A stretch of DNA of 64,000 nt from Actinomadura madurae. GTDB lineage: Bacteria > Actinomycetota > Actinomycetes > Streptosporangiales > Streptosporangiaceae. The DNA lies in NCBI RefSeq assembly GCF_900115095.1, contig NZ_FOVH01000002.1:434001-498000 (forward strand). Reading direction: 5' to 3'. This document shows, one piece after another, positions 1-9,023 of this stretch (its first letter is position 1; every line of letters begins with the position of its first letter). The notes under the pieces are model-generated. The model worked only from the letters and a program-made list of their open reading frames with translations, was not told the origin of the DNA and searched no databases. Both the position numbers and the translations under genes were made by a program.

Positions 1-1723
1 GCCGTTCGAGCCGTCCGACCAGGACGTCGGGGTCGACGTGGCCGCCGCCCTCCGTCGGCGTCGCGAGCAGGACGGGCACCGTCCCGACCGCCGACGCGAT
101 CTCGTGCCTCCGCAGGGTGAGGAAACGCTCCAGTTGCGGGGCGGAGTCCGCCGCACGGGACCGGCCCTTGATGAGGGCGGCGAGGGTGCGGTACATGCGG
201 GGCGGCGTCGCCGGGCGGAGCAGGGTCTGCACGGGGAACTGGGCCCACCTCTCCCGGGCGGCCCCGTGCATGTACGTGTAGGCGTCGGGGTTGGTGATCC
301 ATGGCGCGTTCTCGTCGGCCGGCGTCCTCAGCGCCTCGCGCGTCCCCTCCGGGTCGCGGTGGGCGAAGCCGATGAGGGCGGCCAGGAACCGTTCGGCCGC
401 GCGCCAGTCCTCCTCCATGCCGCGCAGAAGGCCGGCGAACTCCTCCGCCAGTTCCGTGAGGGACCCGATCGGCGCGGGCGCCTCGCGCGGGACGAACGGC
501 GGCGGCGCCATGGGCGGCTCGGGCTCGGCCCCCGCGTCGACCTCGCCGAACGCCTGCGCGATCTGGTCGCGCGGGACGGGCGGGAGGTCGGCCGCGGCGC
601 CGCGGACCTCCTCGCGGACGGCCTCGCCCGCGTGGCCGGCGTGCCGGACCGCGATCTTGACGGCGCGCTCCCGGAGGTCGAGCGCGTCGGAGGTGAAGAC
701 GGCGGCGACGGCCCGGAGCGTCACATCGACCCGGCCGCGCTTGCGCGCCGACCTGTCGAGCCAGCCCAGCGTGTTCCGGACGAGCTTCTTCTCCGTCCGG
801 AACAGCGCGGCGTCCGCCGCCTCCTCGAACAGGGCGCCGTCGAGGCGTCCGAGCTCGTCGGCCCGCCGCACCTGGCGCAGGGCGAGGTCGGCGACGGTCG
901 AGGGTGCGGCGGGCAGCAGCCGGACGTAGTCGCGCACGCGCTCGACCACTTCGTCCTCGGTGGGTTCCAGGGCGTCGTGCAGCCGGACGAACCAGCGCAG
1001 GTTATGGGGAGTGCCGCCGCGCAGGAAACGCCTCACGCAGCCGTCGAGGAGGAGCGCGCGGTCGAGCCGCCCGGTGTGCGCGAGAGCGGCGATGGCCGCG
1101 GCCCAGGTGCTCATCCGGGTCTTGTCCCACTTCAGTCTGGCCTCGTCGTCGGCGAGAGCGGCTCCCACGCCCTCCGCCTCGAACAGCCTCGGGACGAGCG
1201 CGTCCAGGAACGGGTCGTCGGCGAGCCGCTGCGGGACGGTCTCGGTCACCCACCCGACGACGAACCCGTCCGACTCCGGGGGAGCGGCACCCGCCGACCG
1301 GGTGAACGCCGCCGCGATGTACCAGAACGCCCACTCGCCGTCCGAGGCGCGGATGCGGTCGGCGACGCGCCGGGCGACCTCCGCGCGCCACTCGGCGGGA
1401 CGGTGCGACGTGACGGCGTCGAGGGCCGCGCAGAGCCGCGCGTAGCGGTCCGCGCTCCACCACAGCCGCATCTCCCTGCGGCACAGCCACGTGGCCACGC
1501 CCGCCGGGCCGCCGATCGTTCCCGCGCCCGCGACCATCAGCGGCTCCAGGACCCCGCGGTCGAGGAACCCGTACTCCGACGCCGCGCGCATCGCCTTCAG
1601 CCGTCCGGGCAGATCCTTGGCGATCTCGCGGCGCCCGTCCTCGCCGAGCCCGGCGACCAGGCGCGCGGTCCGGTCGACATCATGGTCGTCGATGGCCTTC
1701 TGGACGTCGTCCCAGGTGCTCAT
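1..1723 (-). CDS. DUF6493-like partner of SWIM protein, partial
   Basis: The gene starts at the ATG on the complement of 1721-1723 and runs off the left edge with 574 codons visible and no stop. The protein begins MSTWDDVQKAIDDHD and is a mostly alpha-helical, repeat-like protein with no catalytic motif I can name. Its start overlaps the stop of the upstream SWIM gene (ATGA), so the two are surely translationally coupled. From memory, actinomycete SWIM zinc-finger genes are often followed by a DUF6493-family gene, and this fits in position, strand and size. The name rests on that association and general resemblance, not on a search. Function unknown. Confidence 0.7.
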   Translation of the reverse strand, partial: MSTWDDVQKAIDDHDVDRTARLVAGLGEDGRREIAKDLPGRLKAMRAASEYGFLDRGVLEPLMVAGAGTIGGPAGVATWLCRREMRLWWSADRYARLCAALDAVTSHRPAEWRAEVARRVADRIRASDGEWAFWYIAAAFTRSAGAAPPESDGFVVGWVTETVPQRLADDPFLDALVPRLFEAEGVGAALADDEARLKWDKTRMSTWAAAIAALAHTGRLDRALLLDGCVRRFLRGGTPHNLRWFVRLHDALEPTEDEVVERVRDYVRLLPAAPSTVADLALRQVRRADELGRLDGALFEEAADAALFRTEKKLVRNTLGWLDRSARKRGRVDVTLRAVAAVFTSDALDLRERAVKIAVRHAGHAGEAVREEVRGAAADLPPVPRDQIAQAFGEVDAGAEPEPPMAPPPFVPREAPAPIGSLTELAEEFAGLLRGMEEDWRAAERFLAALIGFAHRDPEGTREALRTPADENAPWITNPDAYTYMHGAARERWAQFPVQTLLRPATPPRMYRTLAALIKGRSRAADSAPQLERFLTLRRHEIASAVGTVPVLLATPTEGGGHVDPDVLVGRLER

Positions 1724-3090
1724 CGCGCCGCCTCCACGGCCGTCTCGCGGCGGACCGTCCGGGCGGCGAGGACGTGCTTGCACGGTCCGCGCTCGCCCCG
1801 ATGGTCGAACCACCACGGACAGGTGCACGTGACGCGGTCGCCCTCGAAACGGACCTGACGCTCTCCGCCGTTGCTCACCACGACGGCGGCGTCCTCGCCC
1901 GTGAACCGGACCGCACCGTCCTGAACGAGCTTGCGCGCGGACCGCAGCCGGGGGTTGAGGTCGGCCACCCGCGCCGGGTCGTAGGGCAGCTCCCGGTGGA
2001 AGAACGCGGCCTCGGCCGCGTCGAACCCGACGCGTCCGGACGTCCCGAGCTGGACCAGCGCCGCCTTCGTCCGCTCCAGCGTGAGGCCAGATCGCTCCGC
2101 CAGAAGGTCCGGCTCCACCCGCGGCTCGAACGACAGCAGGGCGCCCACCAGATCGGCGTCCCCTGCTGCCTCGTCGGTCGAGAGGGCGTCCAGCACCGCC
2201 CCCTCGCCGGAGAAGCCGCGCGAATGCTGAGGGGACAGCGTCAGCACGTACCGCATGCCGGGCATCTCCAGCTCCCACACGCTCGACACGGGCCCGCCGC
2301 CATCGGCGGCGGACGGTCCGTAAACGCGCAGGGCCCGCGCGAAGCGGAGCAGCGGCAGCATCGTCCGCAGCCGGTCCGGCCCGGCCAGGCACACCGCCCC
2401 GGCGGCCGGACGGGACGCGACCCGGAGCGTCCGCCCGGCGGGCACCGCCCACAGCGGCCCGCGCGAGCCGCGCGGCAGGGACCGCAGGAAGCGCACCGCG
2501 TCGGGCCCTTTCAGCTCGCCCCGCAGATCGAACCCCGCCGTGATGACCTGGACCTCGGCGAACCCCCGGAGCCACCGGTCGGGCAGCGGCACCTTCTTCT
2601 CCACCACGGCGCCGTCCATCGTGGTCACCGCCAGCTCGTCGGCGCCGACCGCCAGATGCAGCGGGTCCGACCCGCCCACGCGGGCGAGCGCCTCCCGCAG
2701 GGGCCCGTTGACGTCCACGTTCGTCGTGCCGCGCTCGTGCACCTCGCCGTCCAGGGCGGGCTCCAGGACGTCCAGCCGCGCGTAGACGCCGCCGCACGCC
2801 GAGAACGACTCCATCCGGATCCGGTCGCCGTTGCACGTGACGACCGGATCCCGGAACGACGTCGGCCGCGGCTGGAAGTACCGCGTCTGGGCGACGTCGG
2901 CCAGGGCCAGCAGGGACGCCGCGGCCGGCGCCGCCTGCGTCAGCACGCCGCTGAAGAAGTACGGGTGCGCCTGCGGCCCGCTGCCGGTCGTCCCACCGGA
3001 CGTGGAAAGGCCCAGCAGGCCCTCGCCCAGCCCGGACGGCCGTGTGTACGTGTACGCCTGTGCGGTCCCTGCCGCCACGCTGCTCGCCAT
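1720..3090 (-). CDS. SWIM zinc-finger domain protein
   Basis: A 456-residue protein. Near the C-terminus (about residues 420-437) it carries CTCPWW followed by GPCKH, which fits the CxC...CxH zinc ligands of a SWIM finger. SWIM fingers bind zinc and are linked to DNA or protein binding; no enzymatic domain is evident in the N-terminal 400 residues. I chose the ATG at 3090 (MASSVAAGTAQAYTYTRP) because residues further upstream look like antisense read-through of the neighbouring gene and lack actinobacterial codon bias. The downstream gene overlaps it by four bases, so the pair is an operon. It is divergent from the small membrane protein at 3227, leaving a 136-base shared promoter region. Confidence 0.85.
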   Translation of the reverse strand: MASSVAAGTAQAYTYTRPSGLGEGLLGLSTSGGTTGSGPQAHPYFFSGVLTQAAPAAASLLALADVAQTRYFQPRPTSFRDPVVTCNGDRIRMESFSACGGVYARLDVLEPALDGEVHERGTTNVDVNGPLREALARVGGSDPLHLAVGADELAVTTMDGAVVEKKVPLPDRWLRGFAEVQVITAGFDLRGELKGPDAVRFLRSLPRGSRGPLWAVPAGRTLRVASRPAAGAVCLAGPDRLRTMLPLLRFARALRVYGPSAADGGGPVSSVWELEMPGMRYVLTLSPQHSRGFSGEGAVLDALSTDEAAGDADLVGALLSFEPRVEPDLLAERSGLTLERTKAALVQLGTSGRVGFDAAEAAFFHRELPYDPARVADLNPRLRSARKLVQDGAVRFTGEDAAVVVSNGGERQVRFEGDRVTCTCPWWFDHRGERGPCKHVLAARTVRRETAVEAAR

Positions 3091-3226
3091 GCCCGGCAAC
3101 GTAAGGGCAACCCGTGACAGTTTCGGGTGATCTAGTGGAGTTGGTCTGGGAAGAGGAGGGTGCGCGGCCGCCGCGACGGGCGGGGTCGCGGTCGCGGTCC
3201 GGTGGACCGCGGGTAGGCTCGGGGAC

Positions 3227-3583
3227 GTGCGACGGTTCCTCACCCCAGGCTGGCTCGGGCTGCACGCGCTCGCGATCGTGCTGTGCGGCGCGTTCCTCGG
3301 TTTCGGCTGGTGGCAGTTCGACCGCGCCCAGTCCGGCAACGACCGCAGCTGGGCGTACACGTTCGAGTGGCCGATCTTCGCGATCTTCGTCGTGGTGATG
3401 TGGGTCAAGATGATCCGCGACGAGCGGGCCGGCGTGCAGCCGGCCCCGAAGGTGATCGAGGAGCCCGCGGAGGCCGAGGTGAAGAAGGAGATCATCCGGC
3501 AGCAGGAGGAAGAGGACCCCGCACTCGCGGCCTACAACCGCTACCTCGCGCGGCTCAACGCGCAGAGCCGCGGGCGCGGCTGA
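3227..3583 (+). CDS. Small two-helix membrane protein
   Basis: A 118-residue protein from a GTG start (MRRFLTPGWLGLH). It has a hydrophobic helix at about residues 10-27 and a second at about 48-63, then a charged, probably cytoplasmic C-terminal tail (EEPAEAEVKKEI...QQEEEDPALAAYNRYLARLN). Proteins of this shape, with a GWWQF motif after the first helix and a short DPALAAYNRYLA-like tail, are common and uncharacterised in actinomycetes; this is recognition from memory. The DUF3817-like gene follows 33 bases downstream on the same strand and is commonly its neighbour. No function can be assigned. Confidence 0.85.
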   Translation: MRRFLTPGWLGLHALAIVLCGAFLGFGWWQFDRAQSGNDRSWAYTFEWPIFAIFVVVMWVKMIRDERAGVQPAPKVIEEPAEAEVKKEIIRQQEEEDPALAAYNRYLARLNAQSRGRG

Positions 3584-3616
3584 CCCCGCCCTCGCCGCTA
3601 CGTCCGGACGAAAGGT

Positions 3617-3949
3617 GTGACTCCTGTGGAAGGCGCGGTGACCAGGTACCGCATCCTGGCGCTCGTGGTCGGCACGCTGCTGGTGCTGCTGACGATCGGC
3701 ATGGTCCTCAAGTACGGCCCCACCGACATGCCGGCGCTCGCGGGCATCGTCGCGCCCGTCCACGGGTTCCTCTACATGGTGTACCTGGTGGCCGCCTACG
3801 ACCTGTGGCGGCGGACGGGCTGGCCGCTCGGCCGGATGGTGATGATCGTGCTCGGCGGCATCGTCCCGCTGATGACCTTCTTCGTCGAGCGCAGGATCGT
3901 GCACGACGCGCGGGCGCTGCCGCCCGCCAAAGCGGAGGCGAAGGCCTGA
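3617..3949 (+). CDS. DUF3817-like membrane protein
   Basis: A 110-residue integral membrane protein with three predicted helices (about residues 11-28, 40-60 and 72-90). The motif PVHGFLYMVYLVAAYDL is typical of the DUF3817 family, whose function is unknown. The GTG at 3617 is used here; a second in-frame GTG lies three codons in. It sits 33 bases after the two-helix membrane protein and probably shares its transcript. The stop is 72 bases before the MarR-GNAT gene, which has its own promoter. Confidence 0.85.
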   Translation: MTPVEGAVTRYRILALVVGTLLVLLTIGMVLKYGPTDMPALAGIVAPVHGFLYMVYLVAAYDLWRRTGWPLGRMVMIVLGGIVPLMTFFVERRIVHDARALPPAKAEAKA

Positions 3950-3990
3950 TCCCTCCCGGGACTGGTGTCCCGCCGTGTTGATCCCCTAAT

Positions 3991-4007
3991 GTTTGACCGA
4001 GTCAAAC
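3991..4007. promoter_or_regulatory. Perfect palindrome, likely MarR autoregulatory operator
   Basis: GTTTGAC-CGA-GTCAAAC is a perfect 7+3+7 inverted repeat, 14 bases before the ATG of the MarR-GNAT gene and just ahead of its GGGAGG ribosome-binding site. TAATGT at 3988-3993 could be a -10 element overlapping the palindrome. The AT-rich symmetry and position match how MarR proteins repress their own genes; the binding itself is inferred. Confidence 0.7.
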
Positions 4008-4021
4008 GTTGGGAGGCGGTC

Positions 4022-4945
4022 ATGGCGGTGACCCCGGAGGACGTCGGCACGGTCCGCGCGTTCAACCGCTTCTACACCGGCGTCATCGGCGTGCTCGGCG
4101 AGGGCCTCGTCCGGTCGCCGTACTCGCTCACCGAGGCGCGGGTGATCTTCGAGCTGGCGCAGCGGGAGGACTCCGAGGTCCTCGCCCTGCGCCGCGCGCT
4201 CGGCCTCGACGCGGGCTACCTCAGCCGGATGCTGGCCCGCTTCGAGGCCGACGGCCTGGTCGTTCGCGAGCGCGCGGCGGGTGACGCGCGCCGCCAGGTC
4301 GTCCGGCTGACCCCGCGGGGCCGCGAGGTCTTCGCCATGCTGGACGAGCGCTCCGTCGCCGAGATCCGCGATTTACTGGACGGGCTGGACCCCGCCGGCC
4401 GCCGCCGTCTCGTCTCGGCGATGCGCTCCATCCAGGAGATCCTCGGGGACCGCACGCGCGGCGACGGGTTCACGTTGCGCGCGCTGCGTCCCGGCGACCT
4501 CGGCTGGGTGGTGGAGCGCAACGGCGCCCTCTACGACGAGGAATGCGGCTGGGACCGCACCTACGAGGCCCTCGTCGCCTCCGTCGTCGCCGACTACGTG
4601 CGCGGCCACGACCCGGAGCGGGAGGATGCGTGGATCGCCGAATCCGGCGGCGTCCGGGTGGGCGCGGTGTTCTGCGTGCGGCGCGAGGACGACGTGGCGC
4701 AGCTCCGGCTGCTGCACGTGGAGCCCGACGCCCGCGGGACGGGGGTCGGGGCCGCGCTGGTCGCCGAGTGCGTCCGGTTCGCGACCGAGGCGGGCTACGC
4801 CGAGATGATGCTGTGGACCACGGCGCTCCAGCGTCCCGCGCACCGCCTCTACGAGCGGGCCGGGTTCGTCCTCACCGAGGAGGAGCCGCCGGTGGAGCGG
4901 TTCGGGGACGTCGTGCACGGGCAGGTCTGGCGCCTGAAGCTGTGA
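4022..4945 (+). CDS. MarR regulator fused to GNAT acetyltransferase
   Basis: A 307-residue two-domain protein. Residues 1-145 form a MarR winged-helix domain (SLTEARVIFELAQ... LDAGYLSRMLARFEADGLV... RRQVVRLTPRGRE). Residues 150-307 form a GNAT domain with the acetyl-CoA loop VEPDARGTGVG at about 236-246 and a terminal LYERAGFVLTEEEP segment. The family likely couples sensing of a small ligand with acetyl transfer, but neither ligand nor acceptor can be read from sequence. The ATG at 4022 follows GGGAGG at a good distance; longer starts would run through the palindrome at 3991-4007. A rho-independent terminator overlaps the stop. Confidence 0.9.
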   Translation: MAVTPEDVGTVRAFNRFYTGVIGVLGEGLVRSPYSLTEARVIFELAQREDSEVLALRRALGLDAGYLSRMLARFEADGLVVRERAAGDARRQVVRLTPRGREVFAMLDERSVAEIRDLLDGLDPAGRRRLVSAMRSIQEILGDRTRGDGFTLRALRPGDLGWVVERNGALYDEECGWDRTYEALVASVVADYVRGHDPEREDAWIAESGGVRVGAVFCVRREDDVAQLRLLHVEPDARGTGVGAALVAECVRFATEAGYAEMMLWTTALQRPAHRLYERAGFVLTEEEPPVERFGDVVHGQVWRLKL

Positions 4946-4986
4946 ACCGGGGCCCGTGGAGGGTGTCGCTCCTCCACGGGCCGGTT
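4946..4986 (+). terminator. Strong hairpin terminator
   Basis: GGCCCGTGGAGG (4951-4962), an eight-base loop and CCTCCACGGGCC (4971-4982) form a perfect 12-bp GC-rich stem directly after the MarR-GNAT stop. AACC/GGTT can extend it with a GG bulge. There is no U-tract, as is usual in actinomycetes. Confidence 0.85.
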
Positions 4987-5589
4987 CCGCAGCGATCCCT
5001 TACTGCGTCGGCGGCCGGGACGGGGGTCGGACGAAGTGCCGGCCGCCTGTGTTCACCGGCGCGGCGCCGGTTCTTCTCGGGGCTGGCTCCCACCTCCCTC
5101 CCGTCGTGTGCCGGGCGCGGGCGATCGCCCGGCGATCTGGAGAGGGCGCCACGACGGCGCCCGGATGCCCGGGGCCGGACCGGCGGCAGGGTCCGGTGCC
5201 GCCGGCCGCCGGTCCGGCCGTGGGGACGCCGGTGCCGCGGGGGCGGGCGGCACCGGGCCCTGGGGAGGACGTCGGCGCGGCACCGGTCCGGTACGGCCGA
5301 GGACCCGAGGTGTGTCGCCGCGCGCCGGGCCCGCGGCACCCGCTGGGGGGCGGGTCCGGCCGCGGTGCGGCGCGCGGTGAACGCCCTCGGCCGTACGGAC
5401 CGGCCCGCGCGGGGGAGGGGACGGGGAGGCGGACCGCATCTCACTCTCCGTGCGGATCATCCGCCGCCTCCCGTCTCTCGACCTGGGGCTTTTGCCACCC
5501 CGAGGATCATTCGTTCACTGTGTGTCACTATCTCGTTGCGTTAAGTACCCGCACGTCATGCGCGTGTAAACCGGCCCCGGCGCAAAGAA
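4987..5589. other. Non-coding gap of about 600 bases
   Basis: I see no convincing gene here. All long open frames are Arg/Pro/Gly-rich and lack a ribosome-binding site. The first 450 bases are very GC-rich with many short inverted GC runs; the last 130 bases (about 5460-5589) are clearly less GC-rich (for example 5500-5545 and 5575-5600). It lies between a plus-strand terminator and the 3' end of a minus-strand MFS gene, so it is a convergent gap. Confidence 0.6.
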
Positions 5590-7026
5590 TCAAGATCGCG
5601 AAGCGTCCTTTACCCCGGCATTGCCGGAACGGAGGGCCGGGGCCTCCCGGGGCCGTCCGGGCAGCGCGGCGGTGCCGGCCAGGATCACCGCCGCGGCGGC
5701 GGCGCCGAACCAGGCCACGCCGTGGTATCCGGCCGCGGGCGGGCCGCCGGCGGCGTGCTGGACGATCAGCGCGACGACCGCGATGCCGGCCGAGGCGCCG
5801 AGCTGGTTCAGCATGTAGAGCACCGAGCTGCCCTGCGGGACGAGCGCGGGCGGCAGCGTCCGGTACAGCGCGCCCATCGTCGGCGCCCCGACGCAGCCGA
5901 GCCCGAGGCCGACGGCGAACGCGGCGAGGGATGTCCAGACCTCGCCGGCGTCGGCCGTCACCCGCGTGAAGGCCAGCATGCCGAGCAGTGCCAGCGCCGC
6001 GCCGCCCTGGGCGAGGGCCCGGGACCCGGCGCGGTCGGACAGCCGTCCCGCCACCGGCATGGCGAGGGCGCCGCCGAGCCCGACGGGCGTGACCAGCAGG
6101 CCGGCCGCGAGCGCGCCGTGCCCGTGGGCCTGCTGGTAGTACAGCGGCAGCATGAAGAGGGCGGCGAAGGTGCCGAGCCCGGTCAGCGTCATGACGGCGA
6201 CGGAGGCGGTGAAGGACGCGCGGGCGAACAGCCGGACGTCGATGAGCGGCGGCGTCCGGCGGACCCGCAGCGCGTGCACGGCGTAGGCGGCGAGGAGGAC
6301 GGCGGTGGCCGCCAAAGGGACGAGCGGCTGCCAGGCGGGCTGCCCCACCGCCCTGGACAGGGCGAGGACACCGGCGGCGAACCCGGGCCCCAGAAGCGCG
6401 AGCCCGGTGACGTCGAGCGGGGTGCGCGGCGCGTCCGGATCCCGGGGGCCGGCCGCCAGGACGCGCCGCGCCAGCAGCAGGGCCGCCGCGCCGACCGGCA
6501 GGTTGATGAGGAACATCCACCGCCAGCCGAGCGCGTCGAGCACGATTCCGCCCACGATGGGACCGGCGACCGGGCCGAGGGACAGGATGAGGCCCATCAG
6601 CCCCATGACGCGTCCCGCGCGGGCGGGTCCGGCGGCGCGGGCGAGCAGGACCAGCACCAGCGGGTCGATGATCCCGGCGCCGAGCCCCTGCAGGACGCGG
6701 AAGGCGATCAGGCTTCCCACGTCCCACGCCAGCGCCGAGGCGAGCGAGCCGGCGAGGAAGACCGTCAGCCCGCCGAGCCACAGCCGCCGCGCGCCGACCC
6801 GGTCCACCGCCCAGGAGGTGACCGGGATCGCGATGGTCAGGGCCAGCAGGTAGGCGGTGGAGACCCAGCCGACCGCGCCCAGCGAGGTGCCGAACCCGGC
6901 GACGAGGGTGTCCGCCGCGACGGCGACCATCGTCCCGTCCAGGATGCCCATGATCCCGCCGAGCAGGACCGCCGCGATCAGCCACCGCAGCGCGGGGTCG
7001 AACCGGCCGGTGTCGGTTCCATTCAT
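5590..7026 (-). CDS. MFS drug exporter, DHA2/EmrB-QacA type
   Basis: A 478-residue polytopic membrane protein that probably exports drugs or other small hydrophobic compounds by proton antiport. It shows the MFS motif A region (SWAVDRVGARRLW at about residue 70), the antiporter motif C region (GLILSLGPVAGPIVGGIV, about 145-162) and many hydrophobic helices typical of the EmrB/QacA branch. The opening MGILDGTMVAVAADTL is the classic DHA2 helix 1. It is divergent from a TetR gene across a 112-base region holding four inverted repeats, the usual layout of a TetR-controlled efflux pump. Substrate not predictable. Confidence 0.9.
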   Translation of the reverse strand: MNGTDTGRFDPALRWLIAAVLLGGIMGILDGTMVAVAADTLVAGFGTSLGAVGWVSTAYLLALTIAIPVTSWAVDRVGARRLWLGGLTVFLAGSLASALAWDVGSLIAFRVLQGLGAGIIDPLVLVLLARAAGPARAGRVMGLMGLILSLGPVAGPIVGGIVLDALGWRWMFLINLPVGAAALLLARRVLAAGPRDPDAPRTPLDVTGLALLGPGFAAGVLALSRAVGQPAWQPLVPLAATAVLLAAYAVHALRVRRTPPLIDVRLFARASFTASVAVMTLTGLGTFAALFMLPLYYQQAHGHGALAAGLLVTPVGLGGALAMPVAGRLSDRAGSRALAQGGAALALLGMLAFTRVTADAGEVWTSLAAFAVGLGLGCVGAPTMGALYRTLPPALVPQGSSVLYMLNQLGASAGIAVVALIVQHAAGGPPAAGYHGVAWFGAAAAAVILAGTAALPGRPREAPALRSGNAGVKDASRS

Positions 7027-7043
7027 GCTTCGCCTCCAAAATT

Positions 7044-7115
7044 AGACTCATCAGTCTGGAAAAGAAGACTAGACATACTTGTCTTTGTCGGTCCACTGGA
7101 CCAGACTCATGAGTC
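7044..7115. promoter_or_regulatory. Cluster of four inverted repeats (TetR operators)
   Basis: Between the divergent MFS and TetR genes lie AGACT-CATC-AGTCT (7044-7057), AGACA-TACT-TGTCT (7071-7084), GGTCCA-C-TGGACC (7090-7102) and the perfect palindrome GACTCATGAGTC (7104-7115). AGACT/GACTC half-sites recur. The cluster covers both promoters, so it probably binds the adjacent TetR protein. A related palindrome, AGACAT-C-ATGTCT, occurs at 9288-9300. Confidence 0.7.
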
Positions 7116-7138
7116 CAATCCGGGCTAGACTCGTGAGC

Positions 7139-7783
7139 ATGAGCGCAGCGGGAGCAGCGGATCTCACCGGGTCGCGGGGGCGCATCGACAAGAGGCAGGC
7201 CATCCTCGACGCGGCGTTCGCCGTCTTCGCCCGGGAGGGGTACGTCCAGGCCGGGGTGGACGCGATCGCCGCCGAGGCGGGCGTCGCCAAGGCCACCGTG
7301 TACAACCACTTCGGCGACAAGGAGACCGTGCTCCGCCAGACGGTCGCGCTCCTGGCCGAGCAGGCGCTCGCGCAGAACCTGGCCGCCGTCGAGCGCCTGA
7401 CCGACACCGGCGGCGACCTGCGCGAGCTCCTGGAGGACGTCGGCCTCAGCCTCGCCCACTGCTACTGCGACGAGCGCTCCTGGACGCTGCGCCGCCTGCT
7501 GCTCGCCGAGTTCGGCCGCTTCCCCGACCTGATCGGCGTCGTCTACGGGCAGGTGAACGACCGGGTGATCGAGGCCCTGGCCGACCGCCTGGCGCGGCTG
7601 GCCCTCGCCGGCCGCCTGCGCGTCACCGACCCGGTCGCCGCCGCCGAGCAGTTCGCGGCCCTGCTGGGGGCGCCGCTCGACAAGCGCACCCAGCTGGGCA
7701 CCAGGGACATCGCCGACGAGGAGGTCCGCGCCGTCGCCCTGGGGGCCGTCGACACGTTCCTCAAGGCCTTCGCGGCGCCCTGA
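7139..7783 (+). CDS. TetR-family transcriptional regulator
   Basis: A 214-residue regulator. Residues about 18-62 are a TetR helix-turn-helix (AILDAAFAVFAREGY... IAAEAGVAKATVYNHFGDKE). The C-terminal half is a helical ligand-binding domain (TetR_C type), with the ERSWTLRRLLLAEFGRFPDL segment common in efflux repressors. It is divergent from the MFS gene at 5590-7026, with operators between. The ATG at 7139 puts the HTH at the usual distance from the N-terminus; a GTG two codons upstream is an alternative. The 3' end overlaps the convergent MFS gene by 23 bases. Confidence 0.9.
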   Translation: MSAAGAADLTGSRGRIDKRQAILDAAFAVFAREGYVQAGVDAIAAEAGVAKATVYNHFGDKETVLRQTVALLAEQALAQNLAAVERLTDTGGDLRELLEDVGLSLAHCYCDERSWTLRRLLLAEFGRFPDLIGVVYGQVNDRVIEALADRLARLALAGRLRVTDPVAAAEQFAALLGAPLDKRTQLGTRDIADEEVRAVALGAVDTFLKAFAAP

Positions 7784-9023
7784 GCGGCCGGTCGCGGGCC
7801 GGGCCGGCCTGCCCGCCGGCCCGCACCGCCACGGCGGTGCGGCGGTGGAGGACGTGGCGGGCCAGGGCCAGGCCGGCCAGGACGGCGACCAGCGCGCAGA
7901 GGCCCGTCCACCCGGACCGGGTGTAGGCGGTGGCGCCGAGCCACGAGCCGGTGCTGCCGCCCAGGAACGCGCAGGTCATGTAGGCGGTGTTGACGCGGCT
8001 GCGGGCGTCCGGGCGCAGCGCGAGGATCCGGGCCTGGTTGGCGACCATGCCGGACTGCATCGCCACGTCCAGCAGCAGCGTCCCGGCGCCGAGCGCGACG
8101 AGCCCGGCCGCGCCGCCCAGCGCGCCGAGCGCGAGCACCGCGGCGGCGGCGATGGTCCCGAGGATCGCGGCGAGGTTCACCGGGTCGGACCCCGCGCGGT
8201 CGACCAGCCGTCCCGCGACGGGCATCGCGACCATGGTGCCCGCGCTGACCAGCGCGAGGACGCCGACCGCCTGCGCGCCGAGGCCGTACGCCGGGCCGGT
8301 GAGGAACAGCGCGACGCCCGTCCACACGGCCTGGAAGCCGCCGAAGATCGTCGCCTGGTAGAAGCACGAGCGGCGCAGTTCCGGCTCCCGGCGCAGCAGC
8401 CGGAGCGGCGCGGCCAGCAGCGCCGGGTACCGCTGCCGCGACGGCGGGGCGGTCGCCGGCAGGGCGAACGCCAGGGCCGCGGCGATCGCCAGCGCGACGA
8501 CGGCGGCGATCAGGTACGGCGCCCGCCAGCCGAGCCACTCGCCGGCCAGGCCGCCGAACGTCCGGGCGAGCAGGATGCCGCCGATCGACCCGGCCAGCAG
8601 GGTCCCCATCACCGCGCCGCGCCGGTCGTCCGGCACCAGCCCGGCCGCCATCGGCGCGATCACCTGCGCGACCACGGTCGTGACCCCGACGAGCGCGCTC
8701 GCCCCGACGAGCCCCGGCAGCCCGGGCGCGCCGGCGGCCCCGAGCAGGCCCGCGCCGGTCACGCCGAGCATGACGACGATCAGCGTGCGATGGGGGAAGC
8801 GGTCCCCGAGCGGCACGAGCAGGAAGTTCCCGGCCGCGTACCCGAACTGCGCGGCGGTCACCACCAGCGCGGCCGAGTCCGGCGAGACGCCCAGGCCGTC
8901 CGCCACCAGCGGGCTGACCGCCTGAGGAAAGTAGATGTTCCCCACGGCGACGCCGCAGGTCAACGCCAGAATGAAGATCACCCAGCGGCCGGGGAAGGCC
9001 GCCGGCTGTACAGAAGACGACAC
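7761..9023 (-). CDS. MFS transporter, 12-helix DHA1-like
   Basis: A 420-residue permease with about 12 hydrophobic helices. Helix 1 reads VIFILALTCGVAVGNIYFPQAVSPLVADGL, followed by motif A (VPLGDRFPHRTL), and the second half repeats the pattern at GRLVDRAGSDPVN. This resembles YnfM/DHA1-type exporters. The GTG at 9023 is chosen because GGAG lies five bases upstream and residues before it do not look like protein. The stop overlaps the convergent TetR gene (7761-7783), so the two transcripts are antisense to each other over their ends. Substrate unknown. Confidence 0.85.
   Translation of the reverse strand: MSSSVQPAAFPGRWVIFILALTCGVAVGNIYFPQAVSPLVADGLGVSPDSAALVVTAAQFGYAAGNFLLVPLGDRFPHRTLIVVMLGVTGAGLLGAAGAPGLPGLVGASALVGVTTVVAQVIAPMAAGLVPDDRRGAVMGTLLAGSIGGILLARTFGGLAGEWLGWRAPYLIAAVVALAIAAALAFALPATAPPSRQRYPALLAAPLRLLRREPELRRSCFYQATIFGGFQAVWTGVALFLTGPAYGLGAQAVGVLALVSAGTMVAMPVAGRLVDRAGSDPVNLAAILGTIAAAAVLALGALGGAAGLVALGAGTLLLDVAMQSGMVANQARILALRPDARSRVNTAYMTCAFLGGSTGSWLGATAYTRSGWTGLCALVAVLAGLALARHVLHRRTAVAVRAGGQAGPARDRPLRAPRRP

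Noticed and set aside
4872-5969. Several 110-340 codon open frames on both strands
   Set aside because: Low-complexity Arg/Pro/Gly composition, no ribosome-binding sites, and they run across neighbouring real genes.
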